Source: Billgrantia kenyensis
GTDB taxonomy: Bacteria > Pseudomonadota > Gammaproteobacteria > Pseudomonadales > Halomonadaceae
Reading direction: 5' to 3'
Assembly (NCBI RefSeq): GCF_013697085.1
Contig: NZ_JACEFT010000001.1
Span: 1-64,000, forward strand
DNA length: 64,000 nucleotides
Shown piece by piece: positions 6,394 to 21,300 of this stretch (its first letter is position 1; the number at the start of each line of letters is the position of its first letter). The position numbers and the translations under genes are program-made. The notes beneath the pieces were generated by a model that was given only the letters and a program-made list of their open reading frames with translations, had not been told where the DNA came from and ran no database searches.

Positions 6394-9300
6394 ATGAATC
6401 GCCCCCTGCGCAAGCCCTTGTCGGACCTGATTTCCCAGCTGACGCGCAAGTCGCGTCGCGCCAGGCGTGCCCAGGCGGAGCCTTCGCGTTTCGTCTTCGA
6501 GGGGCTCGAGCCGCGCATGCTGCTCTCAGCCGACCCGCTCACGGCAGCGGTGGCTGCCGGCAGCGATATGGTGCTGCGCTTGAACGAGGACAAGCAGCGA
6601 CTGGAACTGGTGGAGCAGCTCGAGGACCAGGTGCAGCTGCTGGAGAGCTTCGATCTCGGCGAGGCCAAAGAGCATGGCATCACCATCCAGGGCAGTGAGG
6701 ACGACGATTCGCTGAGCTTCGATACCAGCCTGCTCGACGAGTCGGTGAGTGGCCTGATCGTCAATTTCCATGGCGGCGATGGCGACGACACCCTCAATCT
6801 GGCCAACAGCCAGGGCCTGGTCATCAACTTCGTGGGGGGCGATGGCGATGACCGGATCATGGGGCTCGAGGGCGATACCGAGTGGAAGGTGACCGGGGAA
6901 GGCCAGGGCGAGGCCGGCGAGAGCTGGCTGAGCTTCAGCGGTATCACCGATATCGATGCGGCCTGGTATCGCGAGGAGGGCGATATCACCCCCGCAGACG
7001 ATGACTTCGTGCACCGTCTTTCCGCCACCGTGGACGGCTTGAGCTGGGCGCTTTTCGATGAACGCAGCCTGTCGCTGGGGGGCATTGCCTTCGAAGGTAT
7101 CGACGAACTGGTCGGCCTTCACAGCCAGACCCTGGACTATTCCGACTACGCCACCTCGGTGGCGGTGGACCTGGGCACCGGCGAAGCCAGCGGTTTCAGG
7201 CAGGTAAGCGGCTTCGGCCATGTGATCGGCAGCAACGGCGACGATATTCTGATCGGCGACAGCGCAGCGACCCAGGGCGTGATTCTCGATGGCCGCAATG
7301 GCGATAACCTGATCGTCGGCGGCGGCGGTGACGATACCCTGCTGGCCGGGGCGGGCCAGAGTACTTTGGTCTCCGTCGGTGGTAACGACACCTTTGCCCT
7401 GAGCGACAGCCTGGGCGATGAGTTCAGTGTCGCAGAGGCCGAGCTGACCTATGTGGTGGAGCGCTCTTCCGGTGATATCACGCTATCGAACGAGGGGGAG
7501 CAAGCCAGTATCGAAGCCGATTCAGGCGGCGTGACGTTCACCCACCAGCCGGTAGAGATCGTGCTGGCGGCGGCCGGCAATGGCCAGACCTTGAGCGCCA
7601 CCGGCTATGCGCTTGGCGGCGTGACCTTCCAGGCGCGTGACGGCGCCTCGAGCACCCTCATGTTGGGCAGTGAGCAAAGTGACCGCTTCATCCTCGGTGC
7701 CGGCGGCGGCGAGGTGAATGCAGGCGGTGGCGACGAAAACCTGATCGAAGCCCAGGCCGATGTCGATATGACACTGACCGATACCAGCCTTGTGGTCGGT
7801 GACGGTGACTGGGAGACGTGGTCCCTAGCCAACGTCCAGCTCGCCCATCTGGTGGGTGGCGAGAGCGACAACGTGCTCGATGCCAGCCTGTTCAGTGGAG
7901 GCGTGCGTCTGGAGGGTGTGGCGGGCAACAACATGCTGTATGCCGGCCAAAAGGACTCCATTCTGATCGGCGGCAGCGGCGACGATGAGCTCTACGGCGG
8001 CGAGGGCGCTGACCTGCTGTTCGGCAACGGAGGCAATAACCTGCTGGACGGCGGCGGTGGCGAGAACACGGCCATGGCTGCCACCTCGCACTCGCTGCGC
8101 CTGTTCGGTGATGCCGATGAAGCCACTCTTCTGCGCGGTGATCTGGCGGAACGGCGCACCCTGGAGCTGAATTACGCTCCGGGAACCACGGTGCGATTTA
8201 CCTATGACGGTGAGGAAACCGCTGACCTTGATATCGCCGCCGATGCACTCGAAGTGCAGCATGCCCTTGAGCAGCTGACCGGTATTGGTGCAGGTAATCT
8301 GCAGGTTTCGCGGGAGATTTATACCGAGGGAAGCGAGGGTGACCCTCAGGAAATGGTGCGCTGGACGGTGCGCTTCGTCGGTGACTTCATGGAGGTGCAA
8401 AGCGATGGCACCTTTGCCAAGGCGCTGGCGAACAGCGAGGCGTTCAGTGTGGCCCTGGTTGCTGGGGCCGCTGCCACGACTGCCAACTCTCAGCGCGTCC
8501 AGGAGCGCACTGCGGGTGTCGATACCCTGAAGAACATCCAGCAGGGCGTACTGCAGGCGGAGCACGGCAATACCGTGCTGGATGCCCGTGGCTACAGCGG
8601 CAGCGTGCTGCTGCAGGGCGGCAGCGGCAACGACACCCTGTATGGCGGCGACGGTGTCAGCCAATTCGTCACTCTGGCCGGCGACAACACGATTCATGCC
8701 GGCAGCGGCGAAAACGACATCATCGGCGGGGCGGGGCGCGATCACCTCATCATCCAGGGCTCCAGCGTCACTGTCGCCGGTGACACCTTCGAGATCGGCG
8801 ATACGACCTCGAGCTATGTCAACGTCGATCAGCTGACGCTCGTGGGCACCGAGGGGGATGACACCCTGGAGGCCGATGGCTGGCACGGCCTGGGCGAGGG
8901 CAGTTCGCTGATCGAACTGATGCAGCGTGGTGGTGCCTCGCAGGCCGATACCGAGGCCTTTCTGGCGGCACTGGGTGGCGACCTGACGGACGACGAACTG
9001 GAGGAGCTGGGTGCCACTTCGGCGATTCTCGACATCACCCTGGCCGACGGCAGCGAGCACCGGCTCAACATCGCCGACGCTCGCACCATCGGCGATTTGC
9101 TGCTTCTGCTCAATTCGGTAGAGGGCCTCGAAGCCGAGTTCGATACCGCCGAAGGGCAGCTGCGCGTGAGCGATGGCTCTGAAGGCGAGGGCACCTTCGC
9201 GATTGCTGCCAATGAGAGCGCGGCGCTACTGACGGATGCGCTTGGCTTCGGCATGTCGGATAGTGATTGGGTCAGCCAGCCCTTGGCGGGTGCCGGAGTG

Positions 9301-12300
9301 ACCTTCGACGCCAGGTTGGGAGGCAACAATACCCTCAAGGGTAGCCGCGGCGACGACCGCTTCATCGTGGTGGCGGGTGAGCACGATATCGACGGTGCCG
9401 GTGGCACCAATACCCTGGTGGCGAGCCATGGGAACGGCGATATTTCCCTCCTCGATGACCAGCTGACCTTGGGCGAGCTCGAGTCGGACCTCGCCAATAT
9501 CGACCTGGCCGAGCTGCTGTTGACCGGCGGCAGCGATGTGACGCTGCGTTCCACCGGCTTCAGCGGTGTGACCCAGTTCCGGGTGGCCAGTGCGGTCGAC
9601 GACGTGACGGTCGAGGCTGGCGATGACGACGTGGTGGTCGTCGATCTGCAGGCGGGCAGCCTGGATGGTCTGGATGCGGTGGATGTCAGTGGCGGAACGC
9701 TGGTCGGCTACTGGAGCGGCGACAGCGAGCTTAGCGGCGTCGAGCAAAATTTCGAAACGGACATCGAGCTGCGCGCTGCCGGCAAGCTGACGCTGACAGA
9801 CACGACCTTGACCACCAATGGCGCTGATCTGACGCTGATTGCCCGTCACCTGACCATCGATGGCGGCAGCAAGCTCGATACGGGAGCCGGTGATCTGCAC
9901 GTCAGCGCCCAGCTGCCGCCCAAGGTGCTGGCGCCGGTCAACGGCTTCGTCGACGTCGGCCTGTTCGATCTCTCCGTCTCCATCGATAACGCCATTCTTG
10001 AGGGCGCCAACGTACGCATCGACGCCCTGCTGATCGACCCTGAGCGCGACTGGTTCAACCTGCGCACCGGTATCAGCGCCATCGATGGCGGTATCGATTC
10101 GGCCCTGGGCTTCTTGCAGGGCCTTTCGCTGTTCGGCAGCATCTCCACCCTCGTTGCCAATGCCACCATCGATATCGGCACTGATGCTGAGATCACCGCT
10201 ACAGCGGGTGATATCACCGTGGCTTCCGAGATCGACATTACCGCCGACGTGTCTCCCACGGCGGCCTGGGGGCTAGGCGTCTCGGTGAGTACCCTGATCA
10301 CCCGCTCCAACGTGCATATCCATGGCAATCTTTCGGCCAATGACATTCACCTCAGCAGCAGTGTGACCACGACCCAGAACGTCGAGGCCTCGCCGGGCGG
10401 GATTGGCGGGGTGGCCGGGGCGGTGGCGATAAGCGTGCTGGTGAGCGAGTCGCGGGTGATGGTGTGGGACGATGCCAGGATTACCGCGGGCAACGATCTG
10501 ACCGTTTCCGCCACCACGGTGGAGAACAATACCACCAAGGCGGCGTCGGCCCCCGACAAGGGCATGGTGGGCGTGGCGCTGGCGGTCAACGTGGAGCACA
10601 GCCGCACCGAGGCTCAGCTGGCCGGCACCATCACCGTGGGCAATAACCTCAGGGTCGAGGCAAAGACCGAACAGGGCGACAGCAACGGCGCCGTCACCGC
10701 CAGTGCCGGCACCGCCAAGCCCTCCGGTGGCCCCAGCAGCCTGCGTGACGGCGTTGAGTCCACCCATGCCGACCTGATGCCCACTGCCGTGTTCGGCAAC
10801 TTCAAACAGGCGCTTGGCAACAAGATTACCGGTGCCGCGAAGCAAGCCGTGGGGGCGTATGCGCCCGATTTCATCGGCAAGCACTTCCGCGAGTCGGATG
10901 AAAAGAAGGAGAACACACTGGACGTTGCCGCGGCCCTGGCCATTTCCGTCGACATCAACATCGCCGAGGCGCGCCTGGGCACCAGCGTCAATCGCAGCGG
11001 GGATGCGTTGGGTGATGATGAGCGTAGCACTATCCAGGTCGGGGGAGAGGTCGACGTCGAGGCGCTGAGCCAGCACCGCCCGGCGGTGAGTGCCAGCGGT
11101 GATGCCAAGGGCGTCGACCCCAACAAGAAGGAAGACAAGAAAAGCTTTGGCAAACAGGTGCTTGGCAACACCATCTTCGCCAAGTATGCCAAGAGCCTGA
11201 GCGACTCTCAGGGGTCTGCGGTCAAGGGTAACGACGCTGCGGAAGCACAGAAGAAAAAGGCCCAGGACGACAAGATTGCCGGCAAGGACGCGGCCAAGCT
11301 GGGGGTGGCAGGTGCGGTGAGCTTCGGCCTGCTGGACAACCGCGCCAACGCCAGCATCGAGGGTAACGTCGACCTCGATGCCGGCGAGTCGATTTCCGTC
11401 GAGGCGGCAAGCCTCAACACGATCGATACCGACAGCCTGTGGGGCATGAACCTCTACACCGCCGGCAAGGCGTTTGGCGACCTGGAAGGGACCTACGACC
11501 ATACCAGCAACGCCGAGGGAGCGGTTTCGGTCGAGCCTGAAGGCAAGGTACTGGTGGCGGATGGCCACCAGGCCGGCGGCGAGGCCGGCTCGGTATATCG
11601 CTTCCTGGGCGAAGACGAAGCGACACTCGACCTCGCCACGGAGGATTTCTCCGACGAGGAGCGCTGGGAGTCGCTGGGCACGCCGCTCGATATCCGTATC
11701 GATGAGTTTGTCGACACCCTGAACAGCTACACGTCGGGCAACCTGGGCCTGCCGGGCAGCTTCGACAGCTGGACCATGGCCACCGCCGAGGGCAAGAAGC
11801 TCGCCATTGCCGGCTCGGCCAATGTGTTCCTGGTCAACCAGGAGAGTGATGCGCGGATTCGTGAAGGCGCGCGTATCAATCTCGGCGAGGCCGGGGACAT
11901 CGCCGAGGCCGAGTCGCCGGAGCCGGGCCAGAATGTCAGCGTGGTGGCACGTAACGACAACCACCTCTTCTCCTTGATCGGCAACGTCAGCCTGCCCAAG
12001 TTCGCCGGCGCCAACGAGGCGGATGGCGCCGCCTGGAAGAAGGCCTTCAAGAGCGATATCGACAAGCTCAAGTCGGGGCTCGCCGGGGTCAAGTCGGACG
12101 GCGGGGCGATCGGTGCCGCCGTGGGGGTACACCTGCTGGGCGGCAGCGCCACGGCGCTGATCGAGAGCGGCGTGAAGCTGGTGGCCGACAGCCTGAATGT
12201 GCAGGCCGATAACGAGACCGTGCTGCTCGGGATGGGAGCATCCAGCGGCAAGGCCGACAAGGTGGCCTTCAATGCCACGGCGGTGGCCAACGTCGTCAAC

Positions 12301-15300
12301 AATACCACCCTGGCCCAGGTGCAGGATGGCGTGGAGCTGCGCATCGGTGGCGGCAGCGTCGATGACGAGAGTGGCCTGGCGCTGCGCATCAGTGCCAACG
12401 ACGAAACCTACGCTTTCGGTATCGCCGGTGGTGTGGCGCAAGGCAAGAGCGTCGGTATCGGCGCCTCGGCGGTGGTCTCGGTGGTTGAGCGCGACACCGC
12501 GGCTGTGCTCGGCAGCCTGTCGGGTCCCTCCGGGTACAGCGGCAATATCGTGGTGGGCGGCGACGCCCTGGTCGAGGCAAGCACCTTCGGCGTGGTGGTG
12601 GACATGGCGCTGGCTGGCGCCAAGGCCGGCGGCAAGTCGGCCAGTGGCGTGTCTTCGGAAGGCGGCGGCAGCGGCACGGGTGGTGGAAGCGGTGGCGGAA
12701 CCGGCGAGGACGACCCCAACAAGTGGCCCAACAACCAGAGCAATTACGACAACGTGCTTGCCGAGCTGCGGGCAAAGCTGGGCCTGGGAGGCGGCAGCAG
12801 TAGCGGTGGCGAAACCGGTGGCAGCGGCGGTGGCGGCGGCGACAAGAAGGGCGGTTTCGGGCTGGGTGTCTCCGGTTCTGCAGTCGTGCATATCGGCAAT
12901 GACAATACCCAGGCCTTGATCCAGGGGCTGGAGAGTCTCGACGTCGAGGGTGCCACCCGAGTGGCAGCCAACGACAGTACGCACTTCGGCCTGCTGGCCG
13001 GTGGCGCGTCGCTGGCGTTGGGTGGCGATGATGTCCAGGTGGCGGTGGCCGGCGCGGCGGCTCTGGCCTTCCAGGAGGGCATCACCCGGGCGCGTATCGA
13101 TCACGTGGCCCGGTTCAATAGTGATGGCGTTCTTGTCGAGGCACTGCGCGATGGCTGGGCGGTGATCGCCTCGGCGGGTCTGGCGGTGGCCAAGGGCCAG
13201 AAGGGATTCGGCTTTGCCGGTTCGGCAAGCGTGTTGCGCTCCGAGCGCACCATCGATGCCGGCCTGTTGAATATCGAGGCGGGTAGCCTTGGCTTGGTGG
13301 AGGTCACCGCGCGTGATGCCGCCAATACCATCATGATCGCCGGCGCAGTGGCCGGCGGTGGCAAGGCGGGCGTGGGCGGCGCTGCGGCTTTCTCCCATCT
13401 ATCCCATGATGTGGAAGCGCGAGCCGACAGCCTGGGCAGCGACGGTGACGATGCTGCCATTGCCGTAGCGGGCATGGCGGTGGATGCCAGAAGCGAGGCG
13501 CTTATCGTCAGCGTTGCCGGCTCCGCCGGTATCGGGGCCAGCGCCAAGGGTGTGGGCCTGGCCGGCACCGTGGCGGTCAATCTTGTCGAGAACACCACTG
13601 AAGCCGTCCTTAAGGATGCCTACCTGATGGCACCGGCTGTCGAGGTCGATGACGAGGCCGTCCCCTTCGCGGTGCAGGTCAGCGCCGAGGATCGCAGCAG
13701 TATCTGGTCGCTCTCCGGCGCCGTGGGAGTGGGCGGGCCGGCTGGCTTCGGGGCCGCCATTTCGGTCAACTACCTGGCCAACACCACCAGTGCCCTGATC
13801 CAGGGCGGGGCCATCGATCAGGCCGCCGGAGTGGCGGTGCTTGCCGCCAATACCGGGCTGCTGCGCACCCTCACCATCGGCGTCGGCGCCAGCAAGAAGG
13901 TGGCCGGCTCGGGCAGCGTTTCTGCCAACATGATCTTCAATTCCCTGATGGCGGCGATCGACCAGGCGAAGGTGACCGGAGCCCAGGGCGATATCGCGGT
14001 GAGGGCGCAGGACCGCAGCCAGCTGATTGCCATCAGCGGTGCCGCCGCCGGAGCGGGTGCCGTGGCCATGGCGGGTAGTGTATCGGTCAACTTGATCGAC
14101 AATGATACCGCCGCGCTGATCCGCGACAGTGTGATTACCACCCAGGGCAGCGTGCTGGTGGATGCGGCTTCCGATGCCCTGGTGGTCTCCGTCGCCATCG
14201 GCGGCGCCGGGGCCGGCAAGGTGGGCCTGGCCGGCGCGATCAGCGTCAATGTGATTGGCGGTCAGACCCTGGCACTGGTGGAGGGCGGCAGCCTGACGGC
14301 TGGCGGCAACATCCAGGTACAGGCCACCGACAGTGCGCGCGTGGTAGTGATTTCCATTGGTGCCGCCGGCGCCGGCAAGGTGGCCGGTGGCGTCAGCAGC
14401 GGGACGGTGCAGACCGACAATGCCATCCTGGCCCGGGTGGACGGCGCCACGCTCGATGCGCACAGCGGCGGTGTCAACGTGTGGGCGGGGCTGGCCGACG
14501 ATACGCGCGGCGATTTCGATCTCTCGGCTATCGGTCTCGGCATCGATCTCGAGACCGAGGGCACCGAGCTGGCACCGGGCGAAGACCCCGACGAGGACGA
14601 GCCGGACATTGCGCCGAGGGATCTCTCCAACGTCGATTGGTCCTCCGGTGTCATCAACATTTCCATTGCCGGGTCCGGGGCGGGTGCCGCGGCAGGCTCG
14701 GCTGCGGTGGGGCTGAACTGGATGCGCTCTTCGGTGCGCGCCGAGATCACCGGCGGTGCCAGCGTCACGGCCAGGGACGATATCAGTGTCGTCGCAGCCG
14801 ACCGCAAGGGGTTGGTCAACATGGCCTTTGGCGTGGCCGGTGCGGGCAAGGCCGCGGGCGGTGCCGCCATCTCCTTCAACTACATCGGCGGCGATCCTTC
14901 CGACCCGTCGCGTACCGTCGACAATACCAGCGACGATGACGTGGATGCCTCGGAGGATATGCTGATCCTTGCCGGCATCGAGAGCGACCATGGCTATATT
15001 CCCGGCCAGGTGGCGGCGATCGTTGACGATGCCACGCTGACCTCTACCCTAGGCAGCGTCGAGGTCGTGGCTTCTGCCGAGGCCCAGTTGCTCAATATCA
15101 CCGCGGGCGGCGCCGGGGCCGGCAAGGTGGCCCTGGCCGGCTCCATCGGCATCAACTTCATGCAGCACGACCTGCTGGCCACCATCCGCAACGGTGCGGA
15201 TGTCACGGCGACCCAGGGCGACGTCAGCGTCAGCGCCTCGGTGGCGCCGATCATGATCAACGTGGCGGGGGCTGCCGCCGGGGCCGGTGCGGCGGGGCTG

Positions 15301-18300
15301 GCGGGGGCGTCCGCCACCAACGACATGGCGTCGATGCTCAAGGCCGGTATCGAGGGAGCCGACACCAGCGTGACGGCGGGTGGAAAGATCGATGTGGTGG
15401 CCGAGCTGATTCGTGTGACCAGCGTGCCGAGCATCGACACCGACGACAGCCTGATTCCCGAGGCCGATGAGGACGAGGACCGCCCCGCCACGCCGGAGCA
15501 GGGAGACCAGATCTGGAGCTTCGCCCTGAGCGGCGCCGGTGCCGGCAAGGCAGCGGTGGCGGGGGCACTGTCGCTCAACTGGCTGCGCACCGACGTCGAG
15601 GCGGTGGTGGATGGCGCCACGTTGAGCGCGACGGGCGACATCACCGTCAAGGCCAGCGACGACCTGGGTCTCAACGCCTTTACCGCGGCGGGTGCCGGGG
15701 CCGGCGCCTTCGCCATGGCCGGCTACATGGCCTACAACTACATTGGCGGCAATCCCGACGATCCCACCGATCATGCCGCCAATCGCATCCATGCCCTGAT
15801 CAAGAACGGTGCGACGGTGACAAGCAGCACGGGTGGCGTCACCCTTGCCGCACACTCCGATTCACGCATCAATGCCTATTCGCTGGGTGGCGCGGTGGCC
15901 GGCCTTGCGGCCCTGAGCGGGACCACGTCGCTCAACTTCACGCGCAAGGATATCCGTGCCGACGTGGTGGCAGGCGCTACGGTCTCGGCGGCCAGCGATA
16001 TCGTCATCGCCGCTGGCGACACCAGCAAGATCACCTCGGCCAGCGCCCAGGTCAACGTGGCGGTGAAGGGCGGTGCCGCCGGCATTTCCGTCTCCTACCA
16101 CGACATCGAGAACTCCATCCTGGCCGGTAGCCAGGCGTCGACCCTGACCACGAGCGATGAAGGCAACATTCGCATCACCGCCGACTCGCGCTCCGAGAAC
16201 TTGATCGTGATTGCCGGGGTGACCTACGGCACCTTCGGCGCCGGCGCCGGTAACGCCGGCAGTTCGCTGATTGCCAATGCCACCCAGGCACGCATCGATG
16301 GTGGCAATGTGACCGCCGACGGCAGCCTGCTGGTGCATGCCGACAGTTTCGATACCAGCCGCATCACCCTGGGCACCGTAGCAGTCGGTGCCGTGGCCCT
16401 GGGCGGTGGGGTCGGCGTCGACCTGATGGGCAGCCGGTCCGAGGCGTGGATTGGCGGGGGCGCCACCGTGCATGCGTATGGCAACGGCGACGGCCTGGAT
16501 GTCATCGACCGCTGGGAAGACGGCTGGGCCGAGCAGAACCGCAACGGCGTGGTGGTGCTGGCCACCAGTCGCATGGAGTTTCTCACCCTGGCCATGACCG
16601 TGGCGGGTGGCGCGGCGACTGCGCTGGCCGCCAACGTGACGGTTGACGGTATCAGCGGGCATACCCATGCCTGGATCGAAAACGCCAGGGTCAGCAGTGA
16701 CCGGGATGTGGTGGTTCGCGCCCTGCATCGCGGCGATGGCGACAGCGGCGGCGGCTCTGCCGCCATCGACATGACCGCTGCCGGCGCGGCGGGTGTCGAC
16801 GTGTCTTTGCTCGACCACCAGACCCGGGCCTGGATCGATGGCGGTGACTACCAGGGCGACGGTGCCATGGTCACTGCCTCCAATATCGACGTGGAGGCGC
16901 GTGCCGATGTCACTTTCCTGACGGTGGCGATTGGCGTTGCCGTGGGGCTTGGCGGTGCCGCAGCGGCGGGCTCGGCTGGCGCCATCGACCTGTCCATCCA
17001 GACCCTTGCCTATGTCCAGGACGTTGAACTCAGCGCCGGCAGCATTCGGGTCGAGGCCAACAACCGGGTCGACGGGCGCTACATCATCGGTGCCGCGGCG
17101 GGTAGTGGCGGCGTAGGCATTGGCGCTGCGCTGGCCGTGGGGCTGCTCAATCCAGAAGCCATCGCCCTGGTGAGCAACGCCACCCTGGTGGCAAGCCAGC
17201 ATATCGATGTACAGGCCCGCCAGCGCATGGATCTGGGGATCACCGTGGCAACCGGGGCCTTCGGTAGTACCGCCGGGCTGGCCGGAGCCGTTTCGGTGAT
17301 GACCTCCAGCGCCATCACGGAAGCGCGAATCGACAATAGCCATCTCGTGGCAGGTGGCAACGTCAAGGTATTGGCTTCGACGACCACGACAGTCAACGAG
17401 CGTGATTCGCTGGCCGGCTATCTGCAGGGCGTCGGGGCTGCGGCAGTCGGCGGCGTGGGGGCGGGGGCCTCGGTTGACGTCATGGTGCTGCGGGAGCAGA
17501 CCCGGGCCACTGTCGGCAACGGCAGCCGTATCGATGCCGGAGGCTCGATCAGCATCGAGGCGGAACTCGAGCGTCATCTCAACTCCAGCGTGGTGGCCTT
17601 CGCCGGTGGCCTCGGCGCAGGCCTGGCGGGGGCCATCTCGGTCATCAGCCTGGGGGCTGGCCTCAGTGAGGAGAGCTTCGCCGAGATATCGGAGCTCAAC
17701 GATCTGATCGGCGATACCTTCGCTGGCTTCCAGGGGGGTGAGTTCGATCTTCAAGAAGCGGCGGGAGACAGCGATTCCGGCAGCGAGCCTTTCGACGAGG
17801 AGGCAGAGCGCGAGGCGTTCGAGAACGACTTCGACGCCCCGGCCAATGCCGGCAATCATAATCAGGCCAATCGTGCTCGCACCAACGAGGTGATGGGTGA
17901 CCTGACCTCAGGCCTGTCCACCGATCGGCTGTTCGATGTCGAGGAAGGCCAATTGGTTGGCGATACCGCCGCCACCGTAGGGCGCAACGTCAGCCTCGCG
18001 GCGGGCAACGCCATCACCGTCGAGGCCGAGGAGCGACTCGAGCAGCATACGCTCACCGGCTCCGGCGCGGTCAGCGGTTTCGCCAGCGTGGGCATCTCCA
18101 TTGCCGTGCTCGAGCTCAACGGCGCGGTCAGTGCGTCCGTCGGGTATGGCAGTGACCTGGCGGCGGGCGGTACGGTCCGGGTCGCCAGCCAGTTCGACGC
18201 GGATGCCGATTTGCAAGCCTATGGCGGCGCCGCGGCGCCTTCGGTGGCGGTCGGCGGTCAGGTAGTGACCCTGACCGATCGTACCGAACAGTTGAGCTAT

Positions 18301-21300
18301 CTGGAGAGCGGCAGCGCCGAGGGGCAGGGGGTATCGATTCTCTCGGCATCGCAGCTGGAGGTGCTGGCCCATGCGCAGCGCGACTACCAGCTGACAGCCG
18401 CTGGCGGCGCGATCGGGTATGTGGCGGCCGGCGTTTCCATCGGCATTGCCAGCCTGCAGGGTAATACCCAGGCCTACCTGGGCGCCCATACCCAGGTGGG
18501 AGATCCCTCCTATGCAGAGGGCTCCGTGCTCGAGTCCATCACGGTGGCATCCACCAGTGAGGATACCGTGACCTTGAGCGTGACCGCCGTTGCAGCGGGT
18601 ATCGGCGCCGGGGCCGGGAACCGCTCCGAGATCGAGCTCTCGACCGGCGTGAACGCCTGGGTTGGACAGGGTGCCTCCTTGTATGCGGGTGCCGTGACGG
18701 TGGCCGCCAGTGCGATACCTCTCCTTGAGTCGAGCACGCTGGGCGTTTCCGCCGGTGGGCTCGCGGTGGGCGTTTCCGAAACCATCATCACCCTGGGAAT
18801 GGATATCCAGGCGCGGGTCGGTGACGCGCAGGGTGATGCGACGGACGTCGATATCCTGGCGGAAACGCTGGACATTCGCGCCGCGCTCGAGCGGCCGTCC
18901 AGTGGCCATAACATCAATGCCAAGGCGACCGGCGCCAGTGGCGCCCTGGTGGGGGTGGACGCCACCGTCGTGCGGTTGCGTGACACCACGAACGTGCTGG
19001 CGGAGCTGGGCAGTGCAGCGGCGGTCACGCTGGCAGCCAACGGCACGCTTCAGGCGCGACGCGAGCAGGCGCTTCGCGACAGCGACTCCTCTCCCATCGA
19101 TCCCGAGGCGTGGGAGGGGTGGACCGGCGCGCCGCTCGACGATGACTTCATCATGCCGGCTCCCGAGGTGGGGCTCAGCGTGATGGCGCTGCAGGAAAGC
19201 AGCATGAATGCCGCTTCCGACAGCTATGCGGGAGGGCTGCTGGCCGCAGGTGCGTCGGTCAACCGCTTGACCCAGACCACCGTTACCACGGCGCGTATCG
19301 GTGAAGGCGCCGATGTGATCAGCTTCGGCGGTGTCGATGTCATTGCACGCAGCGAGCAGATCAGCCGCATGGATACCGTGGCGGGGTCGGGCGGTCTGGT
19401 CAGCGGGGCCGGTGTGGGTGTACGGGCCGTCGCCGACTCCCGGGTGCTCGCGGAAGTGGCCGATGATGCCGCTCTGACGCTGGTGGATACGGCGGACAGC
19501 ATCACGATTTCGGCGCTGCAGCGAGTCGATGTCGATGGCCAGATGCGGGCCGTCACCGGCGGGTTGATCGCCGGTGCTGGCGCCGAGGGCATCTATGATC
19601 TGACCTTGCAGACGCTTGCCCGGGTGGGGGAAGGCGCGAGCCTGCTGGCCTCGGAAATCGGCGTGTCTGCGACCACCGAAGCGATCAAGAACGATCAAGT
19701 CACCAATGACCGGGATAACAGTCGGGGTGAAGTGTATGGCGTCGTTGCGGGTGGCGGCGCTTATGTGACTATCACCGTGGACCTGGATACTCGGGTGCAG
19801 ATCGAGGACGCGGCCCAGCTGCGTACCAGTACCGCAGTCAGCCCCGATGGCATGGGCGGCAGCGACGGCAGCGGCGATATTCAGCTGCGGGCGCGCAACG
19901 TGCTCGACCTGCAGGACCGTGCCAGTCTCACCTCCGGTGGCCTGGGGGCCGGCGGCGGCGTCGAGACGCTGATCGATGCCGATGCGGTGCTGGCCGAGGT
20001 CAGGGTGGGAGGCGCCGATATCGATGCCTTCGGGCAGTTCACCGCCTCCGCCAACACTCAGGCGGACCTGAACGCGGTGATCTATATGGACGTCTACGGC
20101 GCCGCGAGCGTCAGCGTGGGCCGTGCGGATGTGGTGTTCCGGCCGGACAATCTGGTGACGATTGCCGCCGGTAGCATACGCGCCGACGGCAACATCTGGC
20201 TGCTGGCCGGGCGTGATTCCCAGTACGGGTACGACGAGCATCGTATCGCGGCAGCGGTGGACACCTTTGCCGGCAGTGCGCTGCCTTTCGATGATGTCGA
20301 TGCCACTATCCGGGTGCTGCAGAACAACCAGATCCTGGTGGGCGGCCAAGCGGCGGTGCGTGGCGGCGGGGATATCAACCTCTTTGCCAATGACTACGAT
20401 CCGGTACCCATGCTGGCCAGGGCCAAGGCGGTGAACTGGGTCAATTCGGCGCTGGGTGCCATCGATAACCTGCTTGGCGGTGGCGGCTTCGAAAACACAG
20501 GCGGCTCGACGAGCTCCGTGTCGATCGGCGGGGTGACCGTGGACGGCGTGGTCGAAACGGGGATCAACCGCGATCAGCGTCTGGTCATCACCCTGGCCGA
20601 CGGCAAAACCCTCGAGGAACTGATGGCGTTGAACCCTGCCGATGCCGAGGACTTCCAGGCGTTCAGGGATGCCATCGTTGCCGAAGCGGGATTCGACGAT
20701 ATCGGCTTCACCATCGGCTTCGGGCGCACCGATTCCGAGCTCTTCCAGGCCCTCTACGAGGCTGAGGAGCGACTGCGGGCTTACGTGGGAGTCGGTTCAC
20801 AGCGTGCTGTCGATCAGTTCTCTGCTGAAGTGGATCGCTTGAAGCAGCGTTTGATCGACCGTGGCTTGAGCACGACCACCGACAGCGGCGAGGTGGTGCC
20901 GGACAACCGCGAGGTGTTGGAAATCCACCTCGATGATATCGATGCCACCGCAGGCCGCATTCGGGTGCTGGCCGACTACCTGGTGGGCAGTGGCGACCTG
21001 ATTTCACCCACGGATTCCAACATCACGATTCTCAACAAGCTGCCGGCCAGGCTGGTGGTCAATGACATCACCATCAACGAGCAGCTGGGGGGTGTCTATC
21101 TCAATGGCAGCATCATGGCCAACGACCAGGAGATCAATGATCTCAATAGGCTGCCTGTCGATCTGACAGGCACCTCACTGGCCAATTTCGGTTACGACGG
21201 TGATCCCGATGCTTCACCTTCGCCGAAAATCACCATTGTCAACAGCTATGCCAATGCCGGGCAGATCGGCGACCTGGATGCGGCTGACGCGCTATATGCG

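Noticed and set aside
10273..13398. 1,041-codon open frame on the minus strand inside the giant gene, with other long antisense frames (for example 15862-17859 and 23764-26220)
   Set aside because: High GC and the codon bias of the sense gene leave antisense frames open; translations are low-complexity His/Gln/Arg-rich and have no ribosome sites or recognisable domains.
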